This document shows positions 32,677-43,742 of a DNA stretch of 64,000 nt, in pieces. Under the pieces are notes generated by a model, which was given only the letters and a program-made list of their open reading frames with translations, did no database searches and had not been told where the DNA came from. Numbering within the stretch: position 1 is the stretch's first letter; each line of letters starts with the position of its first letter. The DNA comes from Athripsodes cinereus. Its lineage: Eukaryota > Arthropoda > Insecta > Trichoptera > Leptoceridae. Where the stretch lies: contig OX388305.1 of assembly GCA_947579605.1 (NCBI GenBank), positions 36,593,542-36,657,541 of the forward strand. The letters run 5' to 3'. Both the position numbers and the translations under genes were made by a program.

Positions 32677-33032
32677 CATAATAATAATAATAATATGTTT
32701 GTACGAGTGTTTCAGGTTATATCAATATACGTAGGTACGCGCAGTGCAAATATTTGATAACATGAAGTGTTTAGTTAAACCCTTTATAGAATAACATACC
32801 TATACATAGGATATCGATATTAATCAAATGTTACTAAGCCCGCGGCCCTCCATTAGCTCGCAATATACTTAAACATAATGGAGCACAGGTGCTTGAGGCG
32901 GCACATACCTGTTACACGATATATGTACTTAACTACCTCCCACATTGGACATAAACCATTTAGTAAATAGTTATTATTATTATCCTATGATATATTGTCA
33001 TTTTTATTTTATTATTAATATTATGATTTTTT

Positions 33033-33330
33033 TACTACTTAAATATCAAACATAACTATCACAATTTTTGCACAAATAATCCGATTTAATGTTGGAAAAA
33101 TAACATATTTTTAATTCACTTTTTCCAAACTTGTTACAATATTTTACTTTTGTACAAATTCAAATTCTACGATTTTTTATATTACTTAAATATCAATGAA
33201 CCATAATCATCCCATTTTTGCACAAATAATCCCATTTCGCATTGCGTAAAATGATATATTCTTAATTCACTTTTTCCAAACTTGTTAGTTTACCAATTTT
33301 TCATTTATACAAATTCAAATTCTTCTATTT
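33033..33330. repeat. About 148-bp imperfect tandem duplication
   Basis: ACTTAAATATCAA, TTTTTGCACAAATAATCC, TTAATTCACTTTTTCCAAAC and ACAAATTCAAATTCT appear twice in the same order, from 33033 and 33181, with moderate divergence. Confidence 0.8.
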
Positions 33331-33359
33331 ATTGATCCAATCTACAATATCATATAATA

Positions 33360-33490
33360 ATAATAAAAATCTTTATTGCACAAAAAAATAGTATACAATA
33401 GAAAGAACACGATAATATTACTAATGAACACATCATTTTGCACAATGGACGAGTTTATCGCAGAATCGCGATATTTTCTAACTAACACAT
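33360..33490 (-). mobile_element. LINE-like 3' end, copy 2
   Basis: It matches 14080-14295 through TTATTGCA and GACGAGTTTATCGCAGAA. Confidence 0.45.
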
Positions 33491-33594
33491 ATAAAATAAA
33501 TTCATTAGCACGATATCTTCCAATTAACCCATATAAAAAAAAATCATTAGATTTCTTAATGAATAATATCAAAACTTATTTAAAATTTTACAAC

Positions 33595-33715
33595 TACACC
33601 ATCACGGCATATCCCACAAGTGGGGTAGCCAGCAGACCAGCTGCATGTAATAAACACGCAAGCCGTCTTCTTAAAAAATTAAGACATTCAGAACTAACTA
33701 CTCATCGCTGAATTT
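33595..33715 (+). repeat. Repeat family T, partial copy
   Basis: ACCATCACGGCATATCCCAC, AGTGGGGTAGCCAGCAGACC and AACACGCAAGCCGTCTTCTT match the 57.2-kb copy. The right half is absent. Confidence 0.75.
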
Positions 33716-34189
33716 GAGATGTAAAATGTCTTAGGTGTAAAATTGTATTGTGAAGATTTAACAAAATTATAATCTATCGAGTAGTGTGATTATTTTTTGA
33801 ACATATTTGAATCGCGTAGGTATATCAAGGTTTGCTATCCCATCATATCAATACATCGTAAAACAGTGAGAAAAATCGAGATGTACGCCTTATAGGAAGA
33901 TCCGAATCAATCTGTAGTTTACTATCTATATAAAAATTATACAACCTAAAGCAATATCAGGTAAACATAATACATTATATTACAAATACATTTTATCCAG
34001 ATCATAATATACTTTACTACGGGTGAACTTACATGTATCATAGATCACTTTGAGGGTCAGCGAAGTAGGCACGTAGTACGGTACATCATTTCAATCATTG
34101 TAATGACTTCTTATCAAATATATTTCTACTAATTACTATATTGATCTCTTATGATTCATTGATGTGTAGCCTTATTTACTAGTTTTTCT

Positions 34190-34236
34190 AATCGCCTGAT
34201 GATGGAGTCGAGAGTGTCCTAATACTAGTAAGCGAA
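34190..34236 (+). ncRNA. Decayed hammerhead motif, family A copy 4
   Basis: ATCGC then CTGATGA (34196-34202), a partial stem II (GGA/TCC), TAAT where GAAA should be, the self-complementary ACTAGT, AA, then GCGAAT. Stem I (TCGC/GCGA) is preserved although its sequence differs from the other copies, while the loss of GAAA should abolish cleavage. Confidence 0.45.
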
Positions 34237-34799
34237 TAAGTTAATTACATATTCGAACTGTGTTTTTTTTTCAATTTATCTTAAGAATAGGTTTTCTAAT
34301 GGAATATTTTGTTGACTTAGTAGATATTATCAAATACACGCCTATCCTGACTCTTTCCATTTCTGTTAAGAAGAAACTCGGAAACTTTTCATTATTAACT
34401 AGGTAAGCACCTCATTATAAATTATAAATAAAATTAAATTAATAAATAAATAAATAAACAGTTAATCAGATCCACTAGATACCTACCTATCTACTTATTT
34501 TAACAAAAATTACAAGAAAACTACTTGATTACAGTTATTAAACTGTAATGGAGTGAGATTTTGTTCGGTCCTAATGGAGTGAGTTTTTTCACCACTAGAT
34601 TTTTTATAAGTATCACATTATATAAATATCATACTGATTATTCCATAAAAATGATATACGCGTCGTATTATTGACAGACGTACCTGTACGTCCATACTCA
34701 AATTTGCACTGATTCTCCTCGCCGTACCCGTACGGCCATACAACTTTAGAGGTTAATAATAATAATAACTTGACAATTTTTATAAGATGCGACAATTTT

Positions 34800-34990
34800 C
34801 TTTTGTGGAAAAACCACCGCAAAGGCCCATTCAAGAATCATAACACCTGAACAATAGGGTCTTTAACCCTGCACCGAACACCTCCACGCTCTCCAAAGTT
34901 CGCAAATCATTGGGAATTTTGTTCCACAGCAACGGACCAGCCACACAGCAGGCACGGTCAACATAGCATGCCAGCTCCCCTCTACCTTCT
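34800..34990 (-). pseudogene. LINE ORF2 C-terminal end (CR1/L2-like)
   Basis: On the minus strand: ACYVDRACCVAGPLLWNKIP, NDLRTLESVEVFGAGLKTLL and FRC, then a stop. The pattern A..LWN.IP..LR...S...F...LK..LF is the last 40 to 50 residues of CR1/L2-type ORF2. Everything upstream of about 34990 is missing. Confidence 0.7.
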
Positions 34991-35648
34991 TATTGTCAAA
35001 TGATTAGCGTTGCGTAAATTATAATTATTAGTCTATACAATACATACGAGTATGCATCGATATAAAATGTATTACATGCCTAAGAAATGGTCATTTAGTA
35101 TATATTCAATGAACAAAGTACATATTGAAATTCCATCTCATTGTTTCCACATTAAAATATTTATTCGATACAATATTTCTCTACACGTTATTTGTAGGAC
35201 ATGTATTCTAATTTATCTATCTCTTACACTTAATTCACTACCTCGATACTTACATAAATTGTACAGATAAAAAAACCGATCAGATAAAACGTATCGACGT
35301 CTTTGTTTTGTCTTAAACGTTAGCGTGAGTTGAAAAGTGTAAGACGATAAACTCGTCTCAGTTCATGTGATAGCAACATTATCATGTTAGAGTTAATCTG
35401 TAATTCGAGATGTTACTATTATTCTTCTCTATTATTTCGAAAGGAGAAAGAAACTCTAAGATGAATTCTGCAATAAATTCATTGTTATATTCTTGTAAGC
35501 AAATTTAAATGAATATGTCGGTGACGGTGTTTGCGTCACAGGTTGACCAAGATTACTTGTAAAATAAAAGTAACTAACTTGCTACATACAATACAAAATT
35601 TGTGAGTAAAATACACAATGTGCAACAATGCTAAATTTAAATTTCGCA
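34991..35648. other. AT-rich stretch, nothing recognised
   Basis: No recognisable gene motif, inverted repeat or tandem array. Confidence 0.4.
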
Positions 35649-35720
35649 TTTTTTTTTTTTATTTCATTGGCACATCTACAGGTTTTACACAAATATAGTA
35701 CCCTCCTTTACACGAGACTT
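35649..35720 (-). mobile_element. Solo 3' end of the 45-kb LINE family
   Basis: TATTTCATTGGCACATCTAC and AGGTTTTACACAAATATAGT parallel TATTGGCATTTCTACAGG and TTTTTACATAAATATAGT at the 3' end of the long LINE (45150-45185). The adjacent T run would be its A tail on the minus strand. Confidence 0.65.
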
Positions 35721-36639
35721 GTCTCTATAAAGAGGATATTTAGATTTAAGTTTTTATCAAAATACTCTATGTATTGTTATATCTGTGTTAATTGTGATGA
35801 AATAAAATAAATAAATAATATATTAGAATATACCTACAATCATATTAATCTATTTACAGATGCCACATTTGTATTCGAATATGCGCTTACATGGCTAATA
35901 AGAAAGTTATGATAATAATAAAAACACAAATATCAAATACAAAGAAAAAAAAACAACAAAAGCAGTTAAGCAATCCTTAGTATCAGAGGTTTTGAGTGTG
36001 ACTTTTGTTTCATCCAACTGAATGATTAATTTACAAATTCTCTCCAACAAATTAATACCAAAAAAAAACAAGCTAATTTACTCCAGAACAAGTTAAATGA
36101 AATAATCATATGGATAGCGTATTAATTTATTATATATGTGTTAATTATTACGATTATCCAAATTCATTTATTATTTACAAATAATATTATTTGTTTAACA
36201 AAATATTACAAGTATTCCTGTATTTAGAATAATAATTATATTCTAAAGAATGAAAGAGAGTTGAATAAACAGCTTTGCGACGCATGCGTATTTAATATGT
36301 AAATGAGAATTCCCACGCACTCCTAACCCTCGTAACATCCACATATCACAGTGATCGACATCAGAGGAAATTTGTAATCATTTTCCAAACAATCGTTAAA
36401 CTTCCTTGTTGCACTATGCTCTATTACCAAGTGAACTCTGGCTAATGATCTAACAATGACTCTAGTATACTTACGAGTAGACAAATACTTATTATTATTA
36501 TATCATTACACTATAAGGAACTATAGTAGGTACACTGGTACATATTATCTGAGTACAAATTAATGATGTGTATCTTTTTAATCAAATTTCTACAAACACA
36601 TGCTATGTATCTAATGAATTTACTTTGCTGTAGAAGACG
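35721..36639. other. AT-rich stretch, nothing recognised
   Basis: No feature could be supported. Confidence 0.4.
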
Positions 36640-36647
36640 ATCTAGAC

Positions 36648-37100
36648 CTGTGATTCCCAAAGTTGTCTATATCGACCCCTAAGGGTCTATGACAACCTGC
36701 AAGGGGTCTACGTCAGCGAAAAAAAAATTGGGGGTCCATGAAATGAAAATGGGGGTCCACGATAGTGGATCTCAACACATACACTGATAATACCTATTTA
36801 CTTACATCATACTATCTTATAATATCAAGACATATACATTATTTATAAAAGTATCTATGAAGTAAAAAAATTAAACGTATATTTTACATAACAGGTACAA
36901 AATTTTATTTTGAGTAGTTTTAATTTAAATTCAATTAATAAATGTATAAATTAACATGTGTTTTTACTTTAAGTTTTTAACACTAAACTTCACTACAGTT
37001 AGAAATTTACAGGAAATCAATATCAGGTAAGTAGGGGGTCTACCCAACACGGAAATACATGGCAAGGGGTCTACGACACAAAAAAGTTTGGGGAACTCTG
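36648..37100. mobile_element. hAT-type MITE with 8-bp target duplication
   Basis: It begins CTGTGATTCCCAAAGTTG and ends AAAAGTTTGGGGAACTCTG, the CAGNG-TTCCCAAA type of end found in hAT elements. ATCTAGAC occurs at both edges (36640-36647 and 37101-37108), the 8-bp duplication of the superfamily. Subterminal repeats of GGGGTCTACG and GGGGGTCCA are visible. No transposase is encoded. Confidence 0.9.
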
Positions 37101-37104
37101 ATCT

Positions 37105-37385
37105 AGACTATAGGACATGGAGAACCCTGAATCGTCTAAGATGTGGTGTAGAAAACTGCCGTAAGAATAGAAAACGATGGGGCTTCCTATACAAGACGTA
37201 TTTGGAGCGTGTGACTGTGGTGCAGCACAGACCATCCCACACTTGTTGGAGTGACCATTGTGCCTTGTCATATGCACTATGGAGGATATTTTTGACGCAT
37301 CTCCACGTGCTGTGCGTTTTGTACAGTACTGGAGATCAGTTTGATTGTTTTTTTCTGGGTTTCGACACGATAAATAAATAATAAA
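37105..37385 (+). pseudogene. LINE ORF2 C-terminus with a zinc-knuckle-like motif
   Basis: One frame gives TWRTLNRLRCGVENCRKNRK. After a frame break, a second gives FGACDCGAAQTIPHLLE, a stop, PLCLVICTMEDIFDASPRAV and RFVQYWRS. The C.CG...Q...HLL..CP pattern near the end of ORF2 is a feature of Jockey/R1-type elements. Two breaks make it a pseudogene. The RT domain is absent. Confidence 0.7.
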
Positions 37386-37659
37386 TCTAATGAATTGAAA
37401 AGATAATATACCTACTACACATTAAGCAATTGAAATATAAAGTCTACTTGCATTTTTGAAATCCAAAGAATGTTGCTTTATTTCATTAGCTGTCTGAAAA
37501 CGTGTTTCAAATAGTTAAAAAAATAGTGAGAGCTTATTGATATTATGATACACTTACTGTAAAAGATTAACCGATAGCCATTCGCTCCTTATCTGTGGTA
37601 TGTTAGACCTAAAAATTATTTCTTTATTAAAATGTTTCCATTATATCTATTTTAAAATC
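37386..37659. other. AT-rich stretch, nothing recognised
   Basis: Possible LINE 3' UTR of the preceding fragment. Confidence 0.35.
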
Positions 37660-37900
37660 TCATTGAGCACCCGGTAAAGAATTGGTCTCCTACTCTTCTC
37701 CGTAAGTTTTCGAGTGTCCTGTAAAAGGCAGGTTTTCGAAAATATTAAAACATTTTTCATTTTAAATTCAGCGACGAGGTTTGACACCCATCCTGAATGT
37801 CTTGATTTTATCTTGACACGGAGAGGACAGCTTGCATGTTTCTTACATGTTCTTTTCATCTTTTCTTATGTTTCCCCACTTGTGGAATATCCGTGATGGT
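37660..37900 (-). repeat. Repeat family T, full-length minus-strand copy
   Basis: It starts with ACCCGGTAAAGAATTGGTCT and TTTTCGAGTGTCCTGTAAAA and ends CACTTGTGGAATATCCGTGA, the inverse of the 57.2-kb copy. It is therefore about 240 bp long, with no open frame of interest. Confidence 0.8.
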
Positions 37901-38353
37901 GTAATTGTAGTTGCAGTTTATATTTACATTAAATTATATACTATAAATACTCGTAGGTATATTTTTTATTATCTCAGTCAAACACATTAATTTTATAATA
38001 ATTTAATCAAATTGAAAATAGCTTCCTCAGTGGATATACAAATTAGATTACTATTTCTTGAAATAGATTAATACTTACCATGGTATCACCATAAGTAAGT
38101 GTTCTTATATACAATTAGATTTCTCATTAAAACTTTTTTTTATGATTTTGTTTCTTCGTGATCGATGTAAATCAGATTAATTCAGTAAACTTCTACTCAT
38201 CCAAGAGAAACCAAATATAAATAAAATAAGAGAAATTATTTTTAGATGATACACAATCTAAGGCTACGACCTTAAACCTTTGATTTGATTCCACAAATAT
38301 GAATGATACACTTATTAATATATACCACCATTAATAAATTATGTGTCTAATGT
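37901..38353. other. AT-rich stretch, nothing recognised
   Basis: No feature could be supported. Confidence 0.4.
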
Positions 38354-38888
38354 GGTGTTCTCACTTTGGCGAATATCGCCAGGGCACCAAAATATCGCCA
38401 GCCATTTGAACCGTGTGAACAAAATGACAGCTAGTCTGAAACTATAAAAACCAGTAGAAACGATATCGTCTCGAGTTGACCACCTTCCAACTTTCTCGGC
38501 CGATTGAACGATTCGCGCATGCGCAGATGTGCGCGGCGTTCGTATCTATGGTAAAAGCTTTATAACCTATAAATTTTATAATGTTTCCCGCTTCGTGACA
38601 GCTGTTATCTTTTTTGTTGGTTTGTGGCGTTTGTTTCCTTAATTAAAAGGCGCCTTAAAACCTCTACTATAACATTTTCGACTAAAAATAAACACTTCGC
38701 GATCTCCATCTCGACGTCCGCCATTTTGAAAACAGTGTCAAAATCAAAGCGCATCTGACAGATCGTTTCTAAATCGGTGGACTGTGTGAACAGGTGTGAC
38801 GATCAATGGGCGTACGGTGAATTTTGTTTTTTCGCCTGACGTTATATTTTGAAATTCGCCTGGCGATATTCGCCAAATGTGAACACCC
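38354..38888. mobile_element. MITE family V, uninterrupted copy
   Basis: The ends GGTGTTCTCACTTTGGCGAA and the inverse TTCGCCAAATGTGAACACC form terminal inverted repeats of about 30 bp. The interior includes TTGTGGCGTTTGTTTCCTTA, GGCGCCTTAAAACCTCTACT and GATCGTTTCTAAATCGG. This copy shows the empty site used by the SINE in the 41.3-kb copy. Confidence 0.85.
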
Positions 38889-39300
38889 CATAAGTTGTTT
38901 ATTTCTTGTCGTGCGAATCATAATTAATAATTTAGTTGAAATTAGAATTGTTGCCTTTAGTTTTATTCCCTTGTGAATATAATTTTTATTTACGTCCGAA
39001 AGACATAATCTAGATTAGCATTACAAATTTATTGTCTTTCTAAAATATATATTTACCACGTGAAATCACGAACTGTAGATAATCGATCTTCTTCACAGAT
39101 ACATTTCACAATTTTCTTTTTATTGTTTGTATTAACACTTTAATTCTATTTCCATTTTATCTAGATCGCAGTTACACAGTATTCTAACATAGATAATATT
39201 TAGTTATTTATTTTTATCACGTAGCTATTTAGTTCATATGGCATTTTAACTACGATTTTTTTTTGATGGGCATCTGAGTTCAAACAAACAATTACTTCTT
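38889..39300. other. AT-rich stretch, nothing recognised
   Basis: No feature could be supported. Confidence 0.4.
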
Positions 39301-39304
39301 CTTC

Positions 39305-39660
39305 TATCAGTGCCGTATCAGGTCCCCCCGACGTTGGCGATCACTCTGGAGAATGTCTCCCTATCTCGCGCCGTGCGGACCAGATCTCCCATCCGTGTTA
39401 TTCCGGTCCATTGCCGTATATTACGCAGCCACGACATCTGCCTTCTTCCTACTCCACGACGTCCCTCAATCTTGCCTTCTATTATCAACTGCAGAAGCCG
39501 ATACTTATCACCTCGCAGGATGAGGCCCAAATATAAGATTTTACAAACCTTAATATTTGTCAGGAGCTCTCTATTTGTATGTGCTCTGCGTAGTACTTCT
39601 GTATTGGGTACAAATCTGTCCACGGTATTCGAAGCATTCTTCGATTAATCAACATCTCGA
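39305..39660 (-). pseudogene. LINE RT C-terminal end (RTE-like, type 2)
   Basis: A 101-residue minus-strand frame includes VLRRAHTNRELLTNIKVCKI, YLGLILRGDKYRLLQLIIEG and QMSWLRNIRQWTGI and ends with RVIANVGG. This is the post-RT segment of a non-LTR element. The same family occurs at 56290-56500 (QMSWLRNIREWTRI and VIANVGG). It is truncated at the 5' side near 39660, with EAFEM(L)-like residues visible in another frame. Confidence 0.78.
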
Positions 39661-40655
39661 ATGCCTCCAACCGGTTCATTGCAACCATACAATTACTAAC
39701 AAATTTGAATGAAATATTCACTTTTAAAAATCAAATGCTTTCAATAATTAGTACTTGTATCATAATATGTAAGCATATAGGTAAGTTCTCGTACTCTTCT
39801 ATTCAGTTCAACCTGCAAATTTATAGACGCGAAACCCAACACAATGTTCGTTTTATTTCCCTGTATTGGAAACGTTAGTATTACAAGTATTTTTTCTCGT
39901 CCAGCTCTATTACACAATAATGATGTTATTGTAAAACTTTCATGGAAAACAAAACATTTAATATATCCCCTATAAATCTAATGCGTCAATCAAAAAAAGG
40001 TTATGTGATTTCTCTGTTACGTATGAAGTTTAACATTTAGTGTGAGAACTTTGAAGGTAACTATCATAAACATTTCGCTAGAACGCAACATTTTAATTAG
40101 TAGGTAAGCTTAGTTACGTAAATCCTAGCTTCATATTATACATATGTGATTATGTATAGATATAACTTTAACTAAAAATTTAGGTAATTTTTACATTTTT
40201 GAACAAAGGAATATAAATAGCCTTATTGTCTTCAAAGTATTTAACATAATATCTCAATAATTTTTCCTAAAACGAAAATTTTACTGAATTCTTAAAGAAA
40301 TAGGTACTATCGCAAATTAGATTCATTTTATTTTATTTATTTATTTTATTTATTCTATATAGATCACATAGTTGTAACAATAAATATAAACAATTAATTA
40401 TAACAATAAGCAAACCAATTAAGATCCCTTTCTTACTAAACTAATAAACATAAATTTGAAGTAGGTGCTTATTAAATAAAACGATGAAGGAAGAGTTAAA
40501 AATGCTAAAACATACATAAAAATGTAAAAAAATATGTAAAATGTAAAAAATGTTAACAAATGTAAAGACACATATAAAAAAATAAAAAAAATATAGAGAA
40601 AAATAGATGACATAGAAACTAGACCACTTTTGAGGATTATCCTCTTCTCTCATCT
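39661..40655. other. AT-rich stretch, nothing recognised
   Basis: A/T-rich simple sequence (AAATGTAAAAAA-type) at 40500-40600. Confidence 0.4.
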
Positions 40656-40830
40656 ATATATAATGGGTTACAATCCATTGGATTGGTCTGCAACGAGTTT
40701 GGATCCTCTTTCAAACTTTTGGATCATCCTTCTCCATTCCTCCCTATTCTCAGCCAGTCTCTTCCCACTGTTCCACATGACCCACTGTTCATGTCCCTCT
40801 CTCATCTATTTCTTTATAAATTTCTAGTCA
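40656..40830 (-). mobile_element. LINE 3' end, same family as 3644-4299
   Basis: On the minus strand it contains GAGAATAGGGAGGAATGGAG and AACTCGTTGCAGACCAATCC, then AATGGATTGTAACCCATTA, matching the end of the 3.6-4.3 kb copies. A small duplication (TTTGGATC) disturbs the coding part. It is a heavily 5'-truncated insertion. Confidence 0.78.
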
Positions 40831-40892
40831 AAGTGGTGGTATAAATATTTTTTATCCAATCTCAATATTGATAACTCCACTGGTGTGAAACA

Positions 40893-41078
40893 ATTTTTTT
40901 TTTTTTTTAAAAAAAGATATATCTGGGTTTTTGTTATAAACCCAAATACAACCTTATACACCTTTCACAGAAAGCTAAAAGCTTGTGTCGTGAAAGGGGA
41001 GTTTGCCGGCACCTGGGATCGAACCCGGACCTCATGTTCATAAGGCCGAGACTCTACCTCCAGGCTACCGACGAACTC
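40893..41078 (-). mobile_element. tRNA-derived SINE (copy 2)
   Basis: On the minus strand: GAGTTCGTCGGTAGCCTGGA, box A TAGCCTGGAGG, box B GGTTCGATCCC (intact), then TGTCGTGAAAGGGG..., tail CCAGATATATCTTTTTTTAA with an A run. This is the copy with the best-preserved RNA polymerase III promoter. It borders AAGTTTAATATAAAGTTTAT tandem repeats at 41100-41170. Confidence 0.88.
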
Positions 41079-41560
41079 AAAATTAGAAGTTTATATATAA
41101 AGTTTAATATAAAGTTTATATTAAACTTTTATAAAAATATAAAGTTTAATATAAAGTTTATACTCTAAATTAGAAGCATATAGAGTATAAACTTTAAACG
41201 AACATATACAGGCATGACTCTATCTGTTGTTTGATGATTTGCATTGTCGCCATTGCACATATGTACACATATTATGACCGCGTGTCTTAATCGGCGCCGT
41301 ACTATTTATTACCAATCCTAAGATCTTATGTGGTGTTCACACGAGACGACAAAAAGGTCTAGCGATTTCGCTTGCATAAAAAAACAAAATTCGTCGGTCG
41401 TCCATTGATCGTGAAATGCTTTCACACAGACCACCAACATAGATTCAATCTGTCAGTTGCGCTTTGATTTTGACGTTATTTTCAGAAAATCAGTGGAAAT
41501 CGCGGAGTTTTTATCATTAGCTGAAAATGTTATAGTAGAGGACATAAAGCACCTTTTAAA

Positions 41561-41876
41561 TTTTTTTTAAAGATATATTTATCTGAGTTTTGTTATAACC
41601 CCAAATACAACCTTATAAACCTTTCACAGTAAGCTAAAAGCTCGTGTCGTGAAAGGGGAGTTTACCGGCACCTGTTGAAATAATTTTATTTGTCGGATAT
41701 TTCAGGAGTCCAAGGACTCCTATTTATCCGTTTAGGTGACAATTTATTTATATTTCAACTCTCTCTAGTCTAGTACCACTATGCCAGTGTTGGCATCTCC
41801 GATACCGGCACCTGGGATCAAACTGCGGACCCTTGATCACAAGGCCGAGACTCTACTCCCAGGCTACTGATAAACT
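41561..41876 (-). mobile_element. tRNA-derived SINE (copy 3), itself interrupted
   Basis: The tail (AGATATATTTATCTGAG...) lies on the left and the tRNA-like head (ending AGGCTACTGATAAACTTA) on the right. In the 38.6-kb MITE the corresponding sequence is continuous (CCTTTTAATTAAGG). The SINE is split by a 128-bp insertion at 41675-41802. Confidence 0.85.
41675..41802 (-). mobile_element. LINE-tail-like insertion inside the SINE
   Basis: TACCGGCACCTG is duplicated at 41663-41674 and 41803-41814, a 12-bp target duplication. On the minus strand the insert ends AAATAAAATTATTTCAA, the tail side, and carries a perfect palindrome GGAGTCCTTGGACTCC. No coding sequence was recognised; it is probably a very short 5'-truncated LINE or a small SINE. 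Confidence 0.85.
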
Positions 41877-42064
41877 TAAAGAAATTAAGGAAACATACGC
41901 CACAAACCAACAACAAAGATAACAACCGTCACGAAAAAGTGTTTACCATAGAAACAGATGCAGCGCATACTTACCTATCTACGCATGCGCGCATCGTTCC
42001 ACCAATGAAAAAAGTTGAAAGTCGGTCAACTTGAGATGATATCGTTTTTACTGTTTTAATTTTA

Positions 42065-42102
<38 letters not shown>

Positions 42103-42189
42103 TTTCAGGTTTATTGTTAATTTGCTCACACGGTTTAAATGGTTGACGATATTTTGATTTCCTGACGATATTCGCCTCGTATGTACACC

Positions 42190-43530
42190 ACATTATGTCG
42201 GTACGCAACAATAACTTTGAATATACTAGCAATTATGCCTCCACTACGCGATTAATCTTGATTCTTTAGTCCTCCCGATATGCTACAGTTATCATTGCCT
42301 CCACCACTGTAAATCCAGTGGCAGACCTAATTTAATATCTCCATTTCGCAGAGCCATCTTGCATGTTTATTATACGCAACTAGTCCGCCGGCTACTCCAC
42401 TCGATAGGTAGACCTCTTAGAAAATCAAAAACTAAGCCTCCAATGATAATCAACCTTTGCATTTCTCGTCTAATGATTGATTCAAAAATTGGACACCTAA
42501 ATATCTCAAATAGATGGTTGAAAGTTTATCTCCGACCTTAATCTTTTGAAATCGTTCAAAAATATTATCTCAAATAAAATTCTAGTTTGTAATTTATTTA
42601 TTTGCATTTAGAATTTTTGTTTGACAGTTGGTGAAATAATTTTGTTTTTATTTTGTGTTAGTTTTGAAAGACCTGAAATAGAGACTTTAAATGTTGTTTT
42701 TTTATTTTGATAAATTTCGGGTAATTGTTTTATAATTGTTTATTTTATGTTTAGTGTTATTTAGTTTCTTTAATTTAAGTATGCTTTTAATATAAAAATT
42801 GATAAATTTCAGAAAAACTCAAATTTTTCATTATTTCAAGAATAATAAATAATTTACCATTATATGTATTTATGGTAAAATAGCCATTAAGTAAAACATC
42901 CTATTAGTAATGATTATGTAAAATATAATACAAATAAATAAATATTGTGTCACCCATATTTCATTTACGAGTAGATCCGACATCCTTGTATAACACGATA
43001 CAAATTATAGTATACCAAATAAAACATCAGTATATGGGTACTCGCAGTGATAAATGTATTGTCTAAATAAAATAGTCAATCGAATAATAATTTTAATCTC
43101 AATAATAACATTATTGACTTTAATTCAATGACAACAATATTATTATAATATGTACATTTATCGCAAATATTTAATATAACAATAAAATAACAGCAGAAAT
43201 TCTTTATTTCATGAAATAAAAATAATATAATACATATTTTCCAAGAGTTGTATAGAATCCACTTCACAGCATTGTGTAGGATGATACAACAACATATTAT
43301 TACAATGTTCACAATAAAATATTATTCACAAACTATTATGTATAATAATACAATAATACAGTATACAACGAGTACATTTTAAAATATCCAATAAATACAT
43401 TATGCTTATGTTAATTTAACTTTTTATCTTTTGTAGATATATAAATCTTTTATCGCATCCTGTTATGTATGTTCACATCGTTTATTAATGGTGCTGTCGT
43501 GTAGAATACTATTTTGATATGTTACATTTT
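42190..43530. other. AT-rich stretch, no firm feature
   Basis: 42280-42540 is slightly less AT-rich and could be an old LINE fragment, but no motif was read. Confidence 0.35.
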
Positions 43531-43742
43531 TAACGAATCATTAGTACGTACTATCACATTAGGACCAGATATAGTACAAACGATTCATTTGTACGAATCT
43601 ATAATATTAACTTTAATACTTTCTAATTGTTGGTAAATTTACCAACGACTCGTTTGCAATAGGTTGATATTATAGATTCGTACAAATGAATCGTTTGTAC
43701 TATCTCTAGTCCTAACCTGAAAGTACATACCAATGATTCGTT
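43531..43742. mobile_element. Foldback element, arms about 80 bp
   Basis: The left arm starts AACGAATCATTAGTACGTAC and contains TAGTACAAACGATTCATTTG, then TACGAATCTATAATAT. The right arm is the inverse with a few changes. The loop holds a smaller palindrome, TTGGTAAATTTACCAA. Confidence 0.85.

Larger units (their letters stand above)
41332..42189. mobile_element. MITE family V, copy carrying a nested SINE
   Basis: The left end is GGTGTTCACACGAGACGACA and the right end is the inverse of GGTGTACATACGAGGCGAAT. The interior matches 38354-38888 in inverted order, broken by a SINE at 41561-41876. A run of 33 A's sits at 42066-42099. Confidence 0.8.

Noticed and set aside
33376..33711. 111-residue plus-strand frame
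   Set aside because: It crosses a LINE tail and a family T fragment, so it is a chance frame over two repeats.
42170..42185. CCTGACGATATTCGCC as another hammerhead core in MITE family V
   Set aside because: No stem II and no GAAA follow; it is part of the MITE terminal inverted repeat.
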